Notes: generated by a model not told the origin, from the sequence alone. 28,735 bases of DNA from SCUN01 sp964343975 (GCA_964343975.1 CAYFLU010000021.1:1-28735); one strand, 5' to 3'. Counted from the first letter of the stretch, positions 1 through 6,969 are shown. Numbers and translations: made by a program.

Positions 1-836
1 CCGGTGAGAAGGTCTCGGTGTCCCTGAAGCCGGCCTCGGCCAACACGGGCATCGTCTTCCGTCGCACCGACCTCGGCATCGACATTCCGGCCACCGTCGA
101 GTATCTCGGTCCCAGCCAAGTGCTGCAGACCACGCTCGTCAACGGCGCGGCCACGGTGGATACGGTCGAGCATCTGCTTTCCGCTCTCCGCGGTCTCGGC
201 ATCGACAACGTTTACATCGAACTTGATCAGCCGGAAGTGCCGATCATGGACGGTAGCGCGGCGCCGTGGGTCTACCTGATCCAGGAAGCCGGCGTGAAGG
301 AGCAGTCGGCGGCTCGTCGCGTCCTCCGCGTGTTGCGCGCGGTCACGATCGAGCGGGGCGACAAGACGATTTCAATTTTCCCGTCGGAGACCTTCAAGGT
401 CACCTACGCGATCCAGTTCGACCATCCGATGCTGCGGTCGCAGAAGAAGACGCTCGACGTGAACGAGACTTCGTTCATCGACGAGATCGCGCCGGCGCGG
501 ACCTTCGGTTTCCTCAAGGAAGTGGAAATGCTGCGCCAGCGTGGTCTGGCGCTCGGCGGCTCACTCGACAACGCCGTCGTGCTCGGTGAAACCGGCGTGC
601 TGAACCCGCTGCGGTTCGACGATGAGTTCGTGCGGCACAAGATGCTGGATGTGATCGGTGATCTGGCGCTCGTCGGTCATCCGATTGCGGGCCACGTCGT
701 GGTGCATCGCGGCGGCCATGCGTTGCACACGGCCCTGGCGTCGGAACTGCTCAAGCAGCAAGATGCGTGGACCGTGGTGGACGCCACGGTACCGGCGGGC
801 CAGCGCGTGCCCGTGACCGGTCAGGCCACCGCCTAA
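1..836 (+). CDS. lpxC: LpxC, UDP-3-O-acyl-N-acetylglucosamine deacetylase (5' end missing)
   Basis: Zinc-dependent cytoplasmic enzyme that removes the acetyl group from UDP-3-O-acyl-GlcNAc, the committed step of lipid A synthesis; its presence implies a Gram-negative outer membrane. The open frame starts at base 3 with GEKVSVSLKPA and continues NTGIVFRRTDL, which is the N-terminal region of the family minus its first 15-20 residues, so the true start lies left of the window; the GTG at 18 is internal. Visible family motifs: VEHLLSALRGLGIDN (zinc-ligand His and neighbouring Glu), IMDGSA, the RHKMLDVIGDL helix (zinc His and Asp), and the GGHALH loop with the catalytic His. The gene ends in TAA at 834-836, directly at a hairpin. 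It faces an ECF sigma operon. Identification is very secure. Confidence 0.97.
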   Translation, partial: GEKVSVSLKPASANTGIVFRRTDLGIDIPATVEYLGPSQVLQTTLVNGAATVDTVEHLLSALRGLGIDNVYIELDQPEVPIMDGSAAPWVYLIQEAGVKEQSAARRVLRVLRAVTIERGDKTISIFPSETFKVTYAIQFDHPMLRSQKKTLDVNETSFIDEIAPARTFGFLKEVEMLRQRGLALGGSLDNAVVLGETGVLNPLRFDDEFVRHKMLDVIGDLALVGHPIAGHVVVHRGGHALHTALASELLKQQDAWTVVDATVPAGQRVPVTGQATA

Positions 837-855
837 GCCGTTCCTTCGGAACGGC
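837..855. terminator. Hairpin between convergent genes, possible bidirectional terminator
   Basis: GCCGTTCC (837-844) pairs with GGAACGGC (848-855) around a 3-base loop, an 8-bp perfect stem starting one base after the lpxC stop and lying before the stop of the convergent gene at 867. Neither strand has a T-run after it, so it is not a canonical intrinsic terminator; the position argues for 3'-end formation or mRNA end protection for both transcripts. Confidence 0.55.
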
Positions 856-866
856 CTCGAATCTCC

Positions 867-1154
867 CTACAACCCTTCGGAATCGGCGGCGCGTCCCGCC
901 TTGCGTACCATGCTCATGAGCCGGTCGTTTTCGAACCGGTTGAAGCTCATGAAGAGGCTTTCCTTCAGGTATGCCCGGAGTTCCTCCTCCGTCATCTGTC
1001 CCACCAGGTGCTGAAATTCCCGGTCGACGTCCTCGAAGCCGTAGTCGAGCTTGCGCTGGCGCGTGAGATCGCGCGAGATGGCTTCGATGATGGCGAGGAC
1101 GTCGCCGTCGAGGTCGATCGGCGTGCCGGCGGTGGTCGTGATCGTGCGCGCCAT
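867..1154 (-). CDS. Unknown 95-residue protein of an ECF sigma/STAS operon
   Basis: I do not recognise the family. The protein has no signal peptide, membrane segment or cysteine pair. After a short N-terminal strand-like stretch (MARTITTTAGTPIDLDGD) it looks wholly helical, with likely helices around residues 18-36, 41-52, 54-70 and 72-88 and many charged residues. Its ATG is two bases downstream of the STAS gene stop, which itself overlaps the ECF sigma gene, so the three are almost certainly co-transcribed and translationally coupled. The context suggests a role in the same regulatory switch (for example as the sigma- or STAS-binding partner, since no classical anti-sigma is encoded here), but that is inference; nothing in the sequence identifies an activity. 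Confidence 0.75.
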   Translation of the reverse strand: MARTITTTAGTPIDLDGDVLAIIEAISRDLTRQRKLDYGFEDVDREFQHLVGQMTEEELRAYLKESLFMSFNRFENDRLMSMVRKAGRAADSEGL

Positions 1155-1156
1155 GG

Positions 1157-1498
1157 CTAGGCTCCGAAGCTGGCGATCGCCGAGGGGAGGTCGCCGTGGA
1201 CTTCGAGAAAATTCTGCGCCCCTGTCATGGTCAGCATCGTCTCGACGCGCTTCTGGACGCTGGCGAGTTTCAGCGCGCCGTTGGCCGCGGCGGCCTGCCG
1301 GTACAGATCCATCAGGCAGCCGATGGTGGCGCTGTCGACGTAGCTCACGGTTTCGAGATCGATCACGATCTGCTTCGTGCCGCTCGTGATCAGGCCCGTC
1401 ACGGTGTTGACGAAGTCCGTGAGCAGCGGGTAAGTGAGACGCGACTCGCTGACGCGAATGACGGCAATGCCGTTGACTTGGGACGTGGTGATGTTCAT
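1157..1498 (-). CDS. STAS-domain protein, anti-sigma-factor antagonist type
   Basis: A 113-residue stand-alone STAS domain, the fold of SpoIIAA/RsbV anti-anti-sigma proteins, which bind or release an anti-sigma kinase depending on phosphorylation of a Ser at the start of helix 1. Visible: the first strand pair (INGIAVIRV-like), KQIVIDLETVSYVDSATIGCL in the central position, then ALKLASVQKRVETMLTMTG. The usual D-S-S-G-L-G phosphosite reads D55-S56-A57-T58-I59-G60, so the Ser aligned with B. subtilis SpoIIAA Ser58 is Ala; Ser56 or Thr58 could substitute, or the protein may not be phospho-regulated. A longer open frame reaches 1891, but the start at 1498 gives exactly the domain and forms an ATGA overlap with the sigma gene stop. 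No HATPase anti-sigma kinase is encoded nearby. Confidence 0.88.
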   Translation of the reverse strand: MNITTSQVNGIAVIRVSESRLTYPLLTDFVNTVTGLITSGTKQIVIDLETVSYVDSATIGCLMDLYRQAAAANGALKLASVQKRVETMLTMTGAQNFLEVHGDLPSAIASFGA

Positions 1499-2130
1499 GC
1501 GTGGCCTCCGCGGGTGGGTTTGGCGAGGAGTCGCGCCGCGGGCGCGCTCTCCTGAATCTTTCGGATCTGCCGCGCGAGCTCGATCCGGCCGCGATTGATG
1601 CGCGACTTGACCGTGCCTTCGGGCAGGTGGAGCTGTTCGGCGATTTCCTGGTAGGAGAACTCCTGCAGGTCGCGCAGCGTGACGGCCGTGGCGAGCGTTT
1701 CCGGCAGCTCGGCCATGGCGCGGCGGATGATCTCTTTCAGGTCCTGCTGTTCGAGCTGACCGTACGGGCCGCGCTCGTGCGAGGCCGGCGTGAGCTCCGA
1801 CGCGTCCACATCGCGCGCGATCGTGGCGCGTTCCTTGCGCACGCTCCGGTAGTGATCGATGCACAGGTTGCGGCTCACGCTGATGAGCCACGTCTGGAAG
1901 TTGGCGCGGCGGTCGAACGTGTGGAGCGCCTTGAAGATCTTGATGAAGATGTCCTGCGTGAGGTCTTCAGCCTCGTCGTAGCGGCCGACGAACTTGTAGG
2001 CCAGGTTGAAGACCTTGCGCCGATGCTGCTGGACAATGGACGCCCAGGCGAGCTGGTCGCCCTTGAGGCACCGCTCGATCACGGCATCCATTTCGGCGGC
2101 GTCGCCGGGATCTGCCACGGGCGAAATCAT
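1495..2130 (-). CDS. ECF-family RNA polymerase sigma factor (sigma-70 group 4)
   Basis: A 211-residue sigma factor with only regions 2 and 4. Region 2 spans about residues 25-95 (YDEAEDLTQDIFIKIF, NFQTWLISVSRNLCIDHYR) and binds the -10 element and core polymerase; region 4 spans about 140-195 (QEFSYQEIAEQLHLPEGTVKSRI) and contains the helix-turn-helix that reads -35. A loose linker and a basic tail (RLLAKPTRGG) follow. The start at 2130 leaves only 26 bases to the divergent lysA; an internal ATG at 2091 would still keep the first helix (MDAVIERCLKGD) and is a plausible alternative. The stop overlaps the STAS gene start by 4 bases. Such factors are normally held by a co-encoded anti-sigma; none is recognisable here, only the STAS protein and an unknown protein. 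Confidence 0.93.
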   Translation of the reverse strand: MISPVADPGDAAEMDAVIERCLKGDQLAWASIVQQHRRKVFNLAYKFVGRYDEAEDLTQDIFIKIFKALHTFDRRANFQTWLISVSRNLCIDHYRSVRKERATIARDVDASELTPASHERGPYGQLEQQDLKEIIRRAMAELPETLATAVTLRDLQEFSYQEIAEQLHLPEGTVKSRINRGRIELARQIRKIQESAPAARLLAKPTRGGHA

Positions 2131-2141
2131 AGCAGAGTGGC

Positions 2142-2149
2142 TAGAATAG
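2142..2149. promoter_or_regulatory. Possible overlapping face-to-face -10 boxes of lysA and the ECF operon
   Basis: The 26-base gap holds CTAGAATAG at 2141-2149. Read rightward it gives TAGAAT (2142-2147), about 9 bases before the lysA GTG; read leftward it gives TATTCT (2149-2144), 13 bases before the sigma ATG. Either would make a leaderless or near-leaderless mRNA. No convincing -35 accompanies them, so this is a weak call; the ECF promoter could be recognised by its own product instead. Confidence 0.3.
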
Positions 2150-2156
2150 ACAGTCC

Positions 2157-3392
2157 GTGAGCGGCCTCTCCTCTCAACATCTGCGTGCCATCGCGACTGC
2201 GGTCGGCACGCCCACGTATGTGTACGACGCCGACATGATCCGGGCCCGGTGCCGGGCGCTGTCGGAGGCGTGCGGCGATTACCCGCATGCCATGCACTAC
2301 GCCATCAAGGCGAATGCCACCCTGGCGATCGTGCGCCTGATGCGCGAGTGCGGTGCGCGCGCGGATGCCAATTCCGGCGGTGAGATCGAGGTGGCCCTCC
2401 GCGCCGGCTATACGCCCGGCGACATCGTCTTTACGGGCGTCGGGAAATCCGCCGACGAGCTGCGCCGCGCGATCTCGCTCGGGGTCAAAGCCATCAACGC
2501 GGAGTCGCCCGGCGAAGTCGAGCGGATTGCGTCGATTGCGCGTGAGATGGGCACCGTGGCTCGCGTGGCCGTCCGCATCAATCCCGACGTCGATGCCGGC
2601 AGCCATCCCCACATCTCCACCGGGTTGCGCACGAACAAATTCGGGATGTCGATCGACGCGGCGCGGGTGATGGCCCGCGAGATCGGCCGCCACCCATCGC
2701 TGCGCATCGTCGGCCTGCACGTGCATATCGGCTCGCAGATCACCAAGGCCGCGCCGCTGACGCGGGCGGCGGAAACGATCTCCGCGCTTGCGATCGAGCT
2801 GAAGGCGGACGGCCTCCCCCTCGAGCATGTCGACATCGGCGGCGGCCTCGGCATTGCCTATCAGGCCGGGCAGACGGTGGTGACGCCGGAGGAATATGCG
2901 GCGGCGATTCTGCCGGCCGTGCGACGCACGGGCCTCACGCTCGTGATGGAACCGGGACGCTGGATCGTCGGGCCGGCCGGGCAGTTACTCGCTTCGGTCG
3001 TCGACTTGAAGGCGCAGCCACCGGACGCTGAGACGGGCGAGCCGCGCTGGTTCGTGATCATCGACGCGGGGATGACCGACCTGTTGCGCCCGGCCTTGTA
3101 TGGGGCGTGGCACGAGATCGAGGCCGTGACGCCGCGTGACGGCGCCGCGCGACTGTGCGACATCGTGGGCCCGGTGTGCGAGACGACCGATACGCTGGGC
3201 TCGGCGCGCCGGCTCCCGCCCGTGGAGGTCGGGGATCTGATCTTGGTCCGCGATGCGGGCGCCTATGGCTCCGTGATGGCGTCGAACTACAATCGCCGAC
3301 CGATGGCTGCGGAAGTCATGATCGATGGTGATGCGTGGCACATCATCCGCCGCCGGCAAACGGTGGACGACCTCTTGCAGTGGGACCTGTGA
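2157..3392 (+). CDS. lysA: Diaminopimelate decarboxylase
   Basis: PLP enzyme that decarboxylates meso-diaminopimelate to L-lysine, the last step of lysine synthesis. It is 411 residues, normal for the family. The PLP lysine is in HYAIKAN (Lys51); further family marks are NSGGEIEVALRAG, the HVHIGSQI strand, DIGGGLGI for phosphate binding, MEPGRWIVG, the GPVCETTD motif with the second-subunit active-site Cys, and GAYGSVMASNYN with the substrate-binding Tyr. The GTG at 2157 is the first in-frame start and places TPTYVYD at the usual distance from the N-terminus. Its TGA shares one base with the tmk ATG (TGATG), so the two genes are translationally coupled. The upstream gap to the divergent sigma gene is only 26 bases. 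Confidence 0.96.
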   Translation: MSGLSSQHLRAIATAVGTPTYVYDADMIRARCRALSEACGDYPHAMHYAIKANATLAIVRLMRECGARADANSGGEIEVALRAGYTPGDIVFTGVGKSADELRRAISLGVKAINAESPGEVERIASIAREMGTVARVAVRINPDVDAGSHPHISTGLRTNKFGMSIDAARVMAREIGRHPSLRIVGLHVHIGSQITKAAPLTRAAETISALAIELKADGLPLEHVDIGGGLGIAYQAGQTVVTPEEYAAAILPAVRRTGLTLVMEPGRWIVGPAGQLLASVVDLKAQPPDAETGEPRWFVIIDAGMTDLLRPALYGAWHEIEAVTPRDGAARLCDIVGPVCETTDTLGSARRLPPVEVGDLILVRDAGAYGSVMASNYNRRPMAAEVMIDGDAWHIIRRRQTVDDLLQWDL

Positions 3393-3976
3393 TGCTGATC
3401 GCGTTCGAAGGACTGGACCAGAGCGGCAAGGAAACGCAGGCGCGTCATTTGCGCGCGCGTCTGGAGCAGGAGGGCCGCAAGGTCCACGCGCTGTCGTTCC
3501 CGGAGTACGGCACACCGATCGGTCAGGAGATCGCGGCGGCGCTGCGCGGCGAACGCGACTTCACCCCGTCGGTCATGCAGTTGCTCTACGTGGCCAATCG
3601 CATGGAGTACAAGCCGCGGATCGATGCGTGGCTCGAGGCGGGTGCGAGCATTGTGTGTGATCGCTACCGCGCGTCGAGCGTGGCCTACGGCGAGGCGTTT
3701 GGCCTCGACGCCGGTTGGCTTCGCGAGATTCAGCGGTTTCTGCCCGAGCCGACCGTGACGGTGTTGCTCGACATCGCCCCGGAGACCGCTGTGGCCCGCA
3801 AGAGCACAGGGCGCGACAAATACGAACGCGACATGGGGCTTCTGGCCCGCGTGCGCGACAGCTACCGCCGACAGGCGGCGGCCGAAGGCTGGGTCGTCAT
3901 CGACGGTGAACAATCGAAAGATGCGGTGTCGGCGGCCGTGTCGGCGGCCGTGTGGCCACGGCTCGGGCTGCGGTAA
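3392..3976 (+). CDS. tmk: Thymidylate kinase
   Basis: Phosphorylates dTMP to dTDP for DNA synthesis. The 194-residue protein starts with the P-loop FEGLDQSGKETQ immediately after MLIA, which fixes the start at 3392 rather than at the earlier in-frame ATG at 3335. CDRYRASSVAYGEA is the DR(Y/H) signature that positions the phosphates, and LDIAPETAVARK leads into the lid (STGRDKYERD). Lid and P-loop resemble the archaeal/eukaryal-like short type rather than E. coli Tmk (the basic residue sits outside the P-loop), but I cannot settle the class. The C-terminus DAVSAAVSAAVWPRL is encoded by a 12-base tandem duplication and lies within an 80-base antiparallel overlap with comF. Confidence 0.94.
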   Translation: MLIAFEGLDQSGKETQARHLRARLEQEGRKVHALSFPEYGTPIGQEIAAALRGERDFTPSVMQLLYVANRMEYKPRIDAWLEAGASIVCDRYRASSVAYGEAFGLDAGWLREIQRFLPEPTVTVLLDIAPETAVARKSTGRDKYERDMGLLARVRDSYRRQAAAEGWVVIDGEQSKDAVSAAVSAAVWPRLGLR

Positions 3977-4670
3977 GCGCGCGCACACTTGCCACACCGG
4001 CCCCGTGCAGGGCCAACGCGCAGGCGTTGAGCGTCGCACCGGTCGTCATCACGTCATCCACCAACACGACCACCGCGCCGCGCAGGCGCGGGTACCGCAG
4101 GTGCGCACCGGGCACCACCGCATAGGCGTTGCGCGCATTGTTCTGACGACGCGCGGCGGGGAGGCCGGCCTGTGGCGGGCCACCGCGGTGACGCCAGAGC
4201 GCGTGCCAGACCGGACAGTGCAACCGCTCGGCGAGATCACTCGCCTGGTTGAACCCCCGTTGGAGATATCGCCACGGATGCAGTGGCACGGGAATCACCG
4301 CGTCGGCGCCGTCGAGCACGCTGCGACCGCTGTCGCGCATGCGTGCCGCGAGCCACGGCGCGATCATGCGGCGCTTCTGGTATTTCAGCGCGTGGATCAT
4401 GTCGCGGAGCGCGCCGTCGTACACGCCGGCACTGCGGGCCCGCACGATCACGGGAGGCTCACGCTGACAGCGAGCGCAGAGCACGTTGGTGTCGAAGCGC
4501 GGGACATGGTCGCCACAGCGCACACAGATCGGCGGCGTGATGGCGATGACGCCGGCGACGCAGTCCTGGCAGAGCGCGCCCTCGAGCGGCGCCGCCAGGT
4601 CGCGATTGCAGGCGGCGCAGCACGGCGCAAGCAGATGACGAATGAGGAGGTTGCCGAGCGGGGCCAGCAT
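3897..4670 (-). CDS. comF: ComF-family phosphoribosyltransferase-like protein
   Basis: ComF proteins are needed for DNA uptake in transformable bacteria and are found widely; the fold is a type I phosphoribosyltransferase preceded by a zinc ribbon. Seen here: N-terminal cysteine pairs CCAACN, CQDC, CVRCG and CARCQ (about residues 17-75, double zinc ribbon), ALKYQKRRMIAPWL, AVIPVPLHPWRYLQRGFNQASDLAERL, and the PRPP loop VVVLVDDVMTTGATLNACALAL around residues 200-222. Length 257 is slightly above usual because the last about 25 residues (ATRPPTRPPTPHLSIVHRR) run into the antisense of tmk. The start at 4670 places the first CxxC near residue 18, as is typical. It lies 91 bases downstream of rsfS on the same strand. 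With dprA at 8978 there are two DNA-uptake-associated genes in the window. Confidence 0.93.
   Translation of the reverse strand: MLAPLGNLLIRHLLAPCCAACNRDLAAPLEGALCQDCVAGVIAITPPICVRCGDHVPRFDTNVLCARCQREPPVIVRARSAGVYDGALRDMIHALKYQKRRMIAPWLAARMRDSGRSVLDGADAVIPVPLHPWRYLQRGFNQASDLAERLHCPVWHALWRHRGGPPQAGLPAARRQNNARNAYAVVPGAHLRYPRLRGAVVVLVDDVMTTGATLNACALALHGAGVASVRALTAARAVATRPPTRPPTPHLSIVHRR
3926..3949. repeat. 12-base tandem duplication inside the tmk/comF overlap
   Basis: GTGTCGGCGGCC occurs twice head to tail (3926-3937, 3938-3949), followed by another GTGT. It adds the second SAAV unit of Tmk on one strand and the second RPPT unit of ComF on the other. Being a multiple of three, it preserves both reading frames. 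Confidence 0.9.
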
Positions 4671-4761
4671 GCCGCTCGGAAGTGCAAGGCTCCGGCCAGC
4701 CGTCTCTCGGAGGAGACCGCGGGCCAGAGTGTCAGTTTTTGACGTTCGCGCGAGCGGTCAG
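4671..4761 (-). other. rsfS-comF intergenic region with small inverted repeats
   Basis: A 91-base gap on the leftward strand. It contains GTCTC (4702-4706) facing GAGAC (4713-4717) and a GTCA/TGAC repeat within GTGTCAGTTTTTGAC (4729-4743). On the leftward strand I see no good -35/-10 pair; the region could hold a weak comF promoter or simply be operon spacer. Confidence 0.3.
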
Positions 4762-5289
4762 CTACTCAGAAACTTCCACGCGCTCGGCATCGCCCCACAA
4801 CCGTTCAAGGGCATAGAACTCGCGCGTGGCCGGCGTGAACACGTGGACGATGAAGTCGAAGTAGTCGAGCAGGATCCAGTCGGCCTTCGTGTAGCCCTCG
4901 ATCAGCGCCGGTCGCACGCCGCTCTTCTTCAAGGTTTCTTCGACGCCGTCCGCGATCGCCTGCACCTGCCGGATGTTGGTGCCGGTGGCGATCACGAAGA
5001 AGTCGGTGAAGGCGCCGCCCTTGCGCAAGTCGAGCACCTGCACATGCTCGGCCTTCTTGTCGAGCGCCGCGGCGATTGCGGCCTTGACCTGTGCCGGCAG
5101 GCCCGACGGTGTCTTGGGAGACGTGCTGCGCGACCGCTTGGCGGCCGTCCGCGGCGCGGACGCGGTGCGCGTCTTGGCGGCACGCGACTTCGTGGCGGTC
5201 TTGCGTGTGGCAGTGCGTCGCGTCGTGACCGACGTGGCGCGGGAGCGGGACGAGGCCGCGCGCGTGCGCGGCCGGCGGTTAGTGGCCAT
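4762..5289 (-). CDS. rsfS: Ribosomal silencing factor RsfS with a long basic N-terminal tail
   Basis: RsfS (DUF143/Iojap) binds ribosomal protein L14 on the 50S subunit and blocks subunit joining when nutrients are short. The conserved domain occupies residues about 66-172: AQVKAAIAAALDKKAEHVQVLDL, FTDFFVIATGTNIRQVQAIADGV, YTKADWILLDYFDFIVHVFTPATREFYALERLW. In front is an unusual tail of about 60 residues made almost wholly of Arg, Lys, Thr, Ser and Ala (14 Arg and 5 Lys, no Asp or Glu in the first 60), resembling histone H1-like tails. The ATG at 5289 overlaps the nadD stop by 11 bases; the longer frame to 5385 reads through nadD and is not credible. A start within the tail is not available as ATG before the domain, so the tail is probably real. 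nadD-rsfS linkage is typical. Confidence 0.93.
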   Translation of the reverse strand: MATNRRPRTRAASSRSRATSVTTRRTATRKTATKSRAAKTRTASAPRTAAKRSRSTSPKTPSGLPAQVKAAIAAALDKKAEHVQVLDLRKGGAFTDFFVIATGTNIRQVQAIADGVEETLKKSGVRPALIEGYTKADWILLDYFDFIVHVFTPATREFYALERLWGDAERVEVSE

Positions 5290-5929
5290 GGGTCTCCGGA
5301 CGATACAACCGGTGTGCGTCGATGTAGGCCGAGACGGCCTCGGGCACCAGCCCTGCGATCGATGCTCCCCGGGCAATGCGCGCACGCACGTCGGTCGATG
5401 ACACCGGTGCCGTGGGCGCGTCTATCAAGAAGATACTCGGTTGCGTTGCCGTTGGGTACTGATTTGCGACGACGCTGATCATGCGGCTCGCCAGTTGAGG
5501 CAACGTCGTCCGCAAGGTCTCGACGGAGCGTCCCGGACGCGAGACGACGGCAAACGCGCAGCGGTCGAGCAGCGCCGGGTACTGATACCACGTCGGGATG
5601 TCGGCGAACGCGTCCACGCCGGTGATGAAGCAGAGCGTGCGCGTGTCGATGCCGCGCGCCGCGAAGCGATCCAGCGTCGATGCCGTGTACGACGGTCCCT
5701 CCGCGTCGAGTTCGATCGTCGACACCTCGAATGGCGTGGCGTCATCGACAGCGGCGTGGAGCATGGCGAGGCGATCGGCCGGAGCGGCGAGTGGCGCGGC
5801 ACGGTGCGGCGGCTGTCGTGACGGAATCAGCAGGACCCGCTCGAGGCGCAGGGACGTGAGCGCCGCGCGCGCGACGTCCAGGTGACCGTGGTGAATGGGA
5901 TCGAACGTGCCGCCGAACAGGCCCGTCAC
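5279..5929 (-). CDS. nadD: Nicotinate-nucleotide adenylyltransferase
   Basis: Transfers AMP from ATP to nicotinate mononucleotide, giving deamido-NAD, an essential step of NAD synthesis. The nucleotidyltransferase motif GLFGGTFDPIHHGHL sits at residues 3-17 with the (H/T)xGH pair; the C-terminal SSTDVRARI matches the family's ISST-x-(I/V)R motif that contacts ATP. I choose the GTG at 5929 as start: it forms a GTGA overlap with the obgE stop and places the motif right at the N-terminus as in other NadD proteins, giving 216 residues. An in-frame ATG at 5965 would add a basic 12-residue leader (EDRRREPPRRP) and overlap obgE by 40 bases, so it is less likely. The stop lies inside the rsfS start region. 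Confidence 0.93.
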   Translation of the reverse strand: MTGLFGGTFDPIHHGHLDVARAALTSLRLERVLLIPSRQPPHRAAPLAAPADRLAMLHAAVDDATPFEVSTIELDAEGPSYTASTLDRFAARGIDTRTLCFITGVDAFADIPTWYQYPALLDRCAFAVVSRPGRSVETLRTTLPQLASRMISVVANQYPTATQPSIFLIDAPTAPVSSTDVRARIARGASIAGLVPEAVSAYIDAHRLYRPETHGH

Positions 5930-6966
5930 TGGTCGGCGCGGCGGCTCTCGTCGACGATCTTCCACATCGCTTCGAGCAACGCCGGAAGGCCTTCGCCGGT
6001 GGCGGCCGACACCGGGTAGAGCGGAATCTTCAGTTTCTTCATGTGCCGCTGGAGTTTCTTCAACCGGTCGGGCTCATCGAGCGCGTCGATCTTGTTCGCC
6101 ACCGCGATGCGTGGCTTGGTCGAGAGCGCCGCCGCCAGTTCGTCGCCGCTGCCTTCGAAGAGCTCGAGTTCACGCGAGATCACCTTGAAGTCGTCGACCG
6201 GGTCACGGCCCGTGGACGACGACACATCGATGATGTGGACCAGCACCTTGGTTCGCTCGAGGTGCGCGAGGAATTTGGTGCCGAGCCCGTGTCCCTCGTG
6301 CGCGCCTTCGATCAGGCCGGGCACGTCGGCGACAACGAAGGAGCGGTCGTCGCTCATGTGGACGACGCCGAGGTTCGGCGTGAGCGTGGTGAACGGGTAG
6401 TCGGCGATTTTCGGTTTCGCCGCGGAGATGCGGGAGATCAGGGTGGACTTGCCGGCGTTCGGATAGCCCACGAGGCCGACATCTGCAACGAGCTTCAGGC
6501 GCAGGCGCAGCACACGCGCTTCGCCGGCTTCGCCGGGATCGGCGCGACGCGGGGCGCGATTGAAGTTCGACAGGAATGCGGCATTGCCGCGTCCGCCCCG
6601 CCCGCCGCGCGCGACGAGTACGGTCTGGCCGACAGCGGTCAGGTCAGCGAGCGGAATGTCGCCGTCTTCGGTGTGATCGTAGATGACCGTGCCGGGCGGT
6701 ACGTCGAGGTACATGTCCTCGCCGGAAAAGCCGGTACAGTTGGAACCGAGTCCGTGCCCGCCCCGTTCGGCTTTGAATTCGGGGTGGAAGCGGAAGGTGA
6801 CGAGCGTGTTGTGATGGGCGCTCGCGCGGACGAAGATCGATCCGCCGTTGCCGCCGTCACCCCCGTTGGGTCCGCCGCGTTCGACGTACTTCTCGCGGCG
6901 GAAGGCCACACATCCGTTGCCGCCGTCGCCGGCAAACACACGGATGTCGACTTCATCAACGAACAA
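5926..6966 (-). CDS. obgE: GTPase ObgE/CgtA, ribosome-associated
   Basis: Essential GTPase that binds the 50S subunit and couples ribosome maturation to (p)ppGpp and stress. The glycine-rich Obg fold covers residues 1-158 (FAGDGGNGCVAFRREKYVERGG, NGGDGGNGGSIFVRA, GGRGGRGNAAF). The G domain follows: G1 GYPNAGKST at 167-175, switch I DYPFTTLTPNLG, G3 DVPGLIEGAHEGHGLG at 214-229, G4 ANKIDAL, G5 PVSAATGEG. At 346 residues it lacks the variable C-terminal OCT domain of some Obg proteins. The start codon is TTG at 6966-6964; the sequence from it (FVDEVDIRVFAGDGG) matches the normal Obg N-terminus, so no other start is needed. The TTG lies three bases after the rpmA stop, without a clear ribosome-binding site, suggesting reinitiation. 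Confidence 0.97.
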   Translation of the reverse strand: MFVDEVDIRVFAGDGGNGCVAFRREKYVERGGPNGGDGGNGGSIFVRASAHHNTLVTFRFHPEFKAERGGHGLGSNCTGFSGEDMYLDVPPGTVIYDHTEDGDIPLADLTAVGQTVLVARGGRGGRGNAAFLSNFNRAPRRADPGEAGEARVLRLRLKLVADVGLVGYPNAGKSTLISRISAAKPKIADYPFTTLTPNLGVVHMSDDRSFVVADVPGLIEGAHEGHGLGTKFLAHLERTKVLVHIIDVSSSTGRDPVDDFKVISRELELFEGSGDELAAALSTKPRIAVANKIDALDEPDRLKKLQRHMKKLKIPLYPVSAATGEGLPALLEAMWKIVDESRRADQ

Positions 6967-6969
6967 CGG

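Noticed and set aside
1499..1891. Extension of the STAS gene upstream to 1891
   Set aside because: This part is out of frame with and inside the sigma gene; the ATG at 1498 with a 4-base overlap gives a complete STAS domain.
3336..3351. TGGCACA-N4-CCGCC as a sigma-54 promoter for tmk
   Set aside because: Lies inside lysA coding sequence and the -12 half is poor; tmk is coupled to lysA.
3287..4039. 250-codon leftward frame over tmk
   Set aside because: Composition of a shadow frame; tmk on the other strand is unambiguous.
5290..5385. N-terminal extension of rsfS to 5385
   Set aside because: Reads through the end of nadD and includes no RsfS-like sequence; the ATG at 5289 fits the operon spacing.
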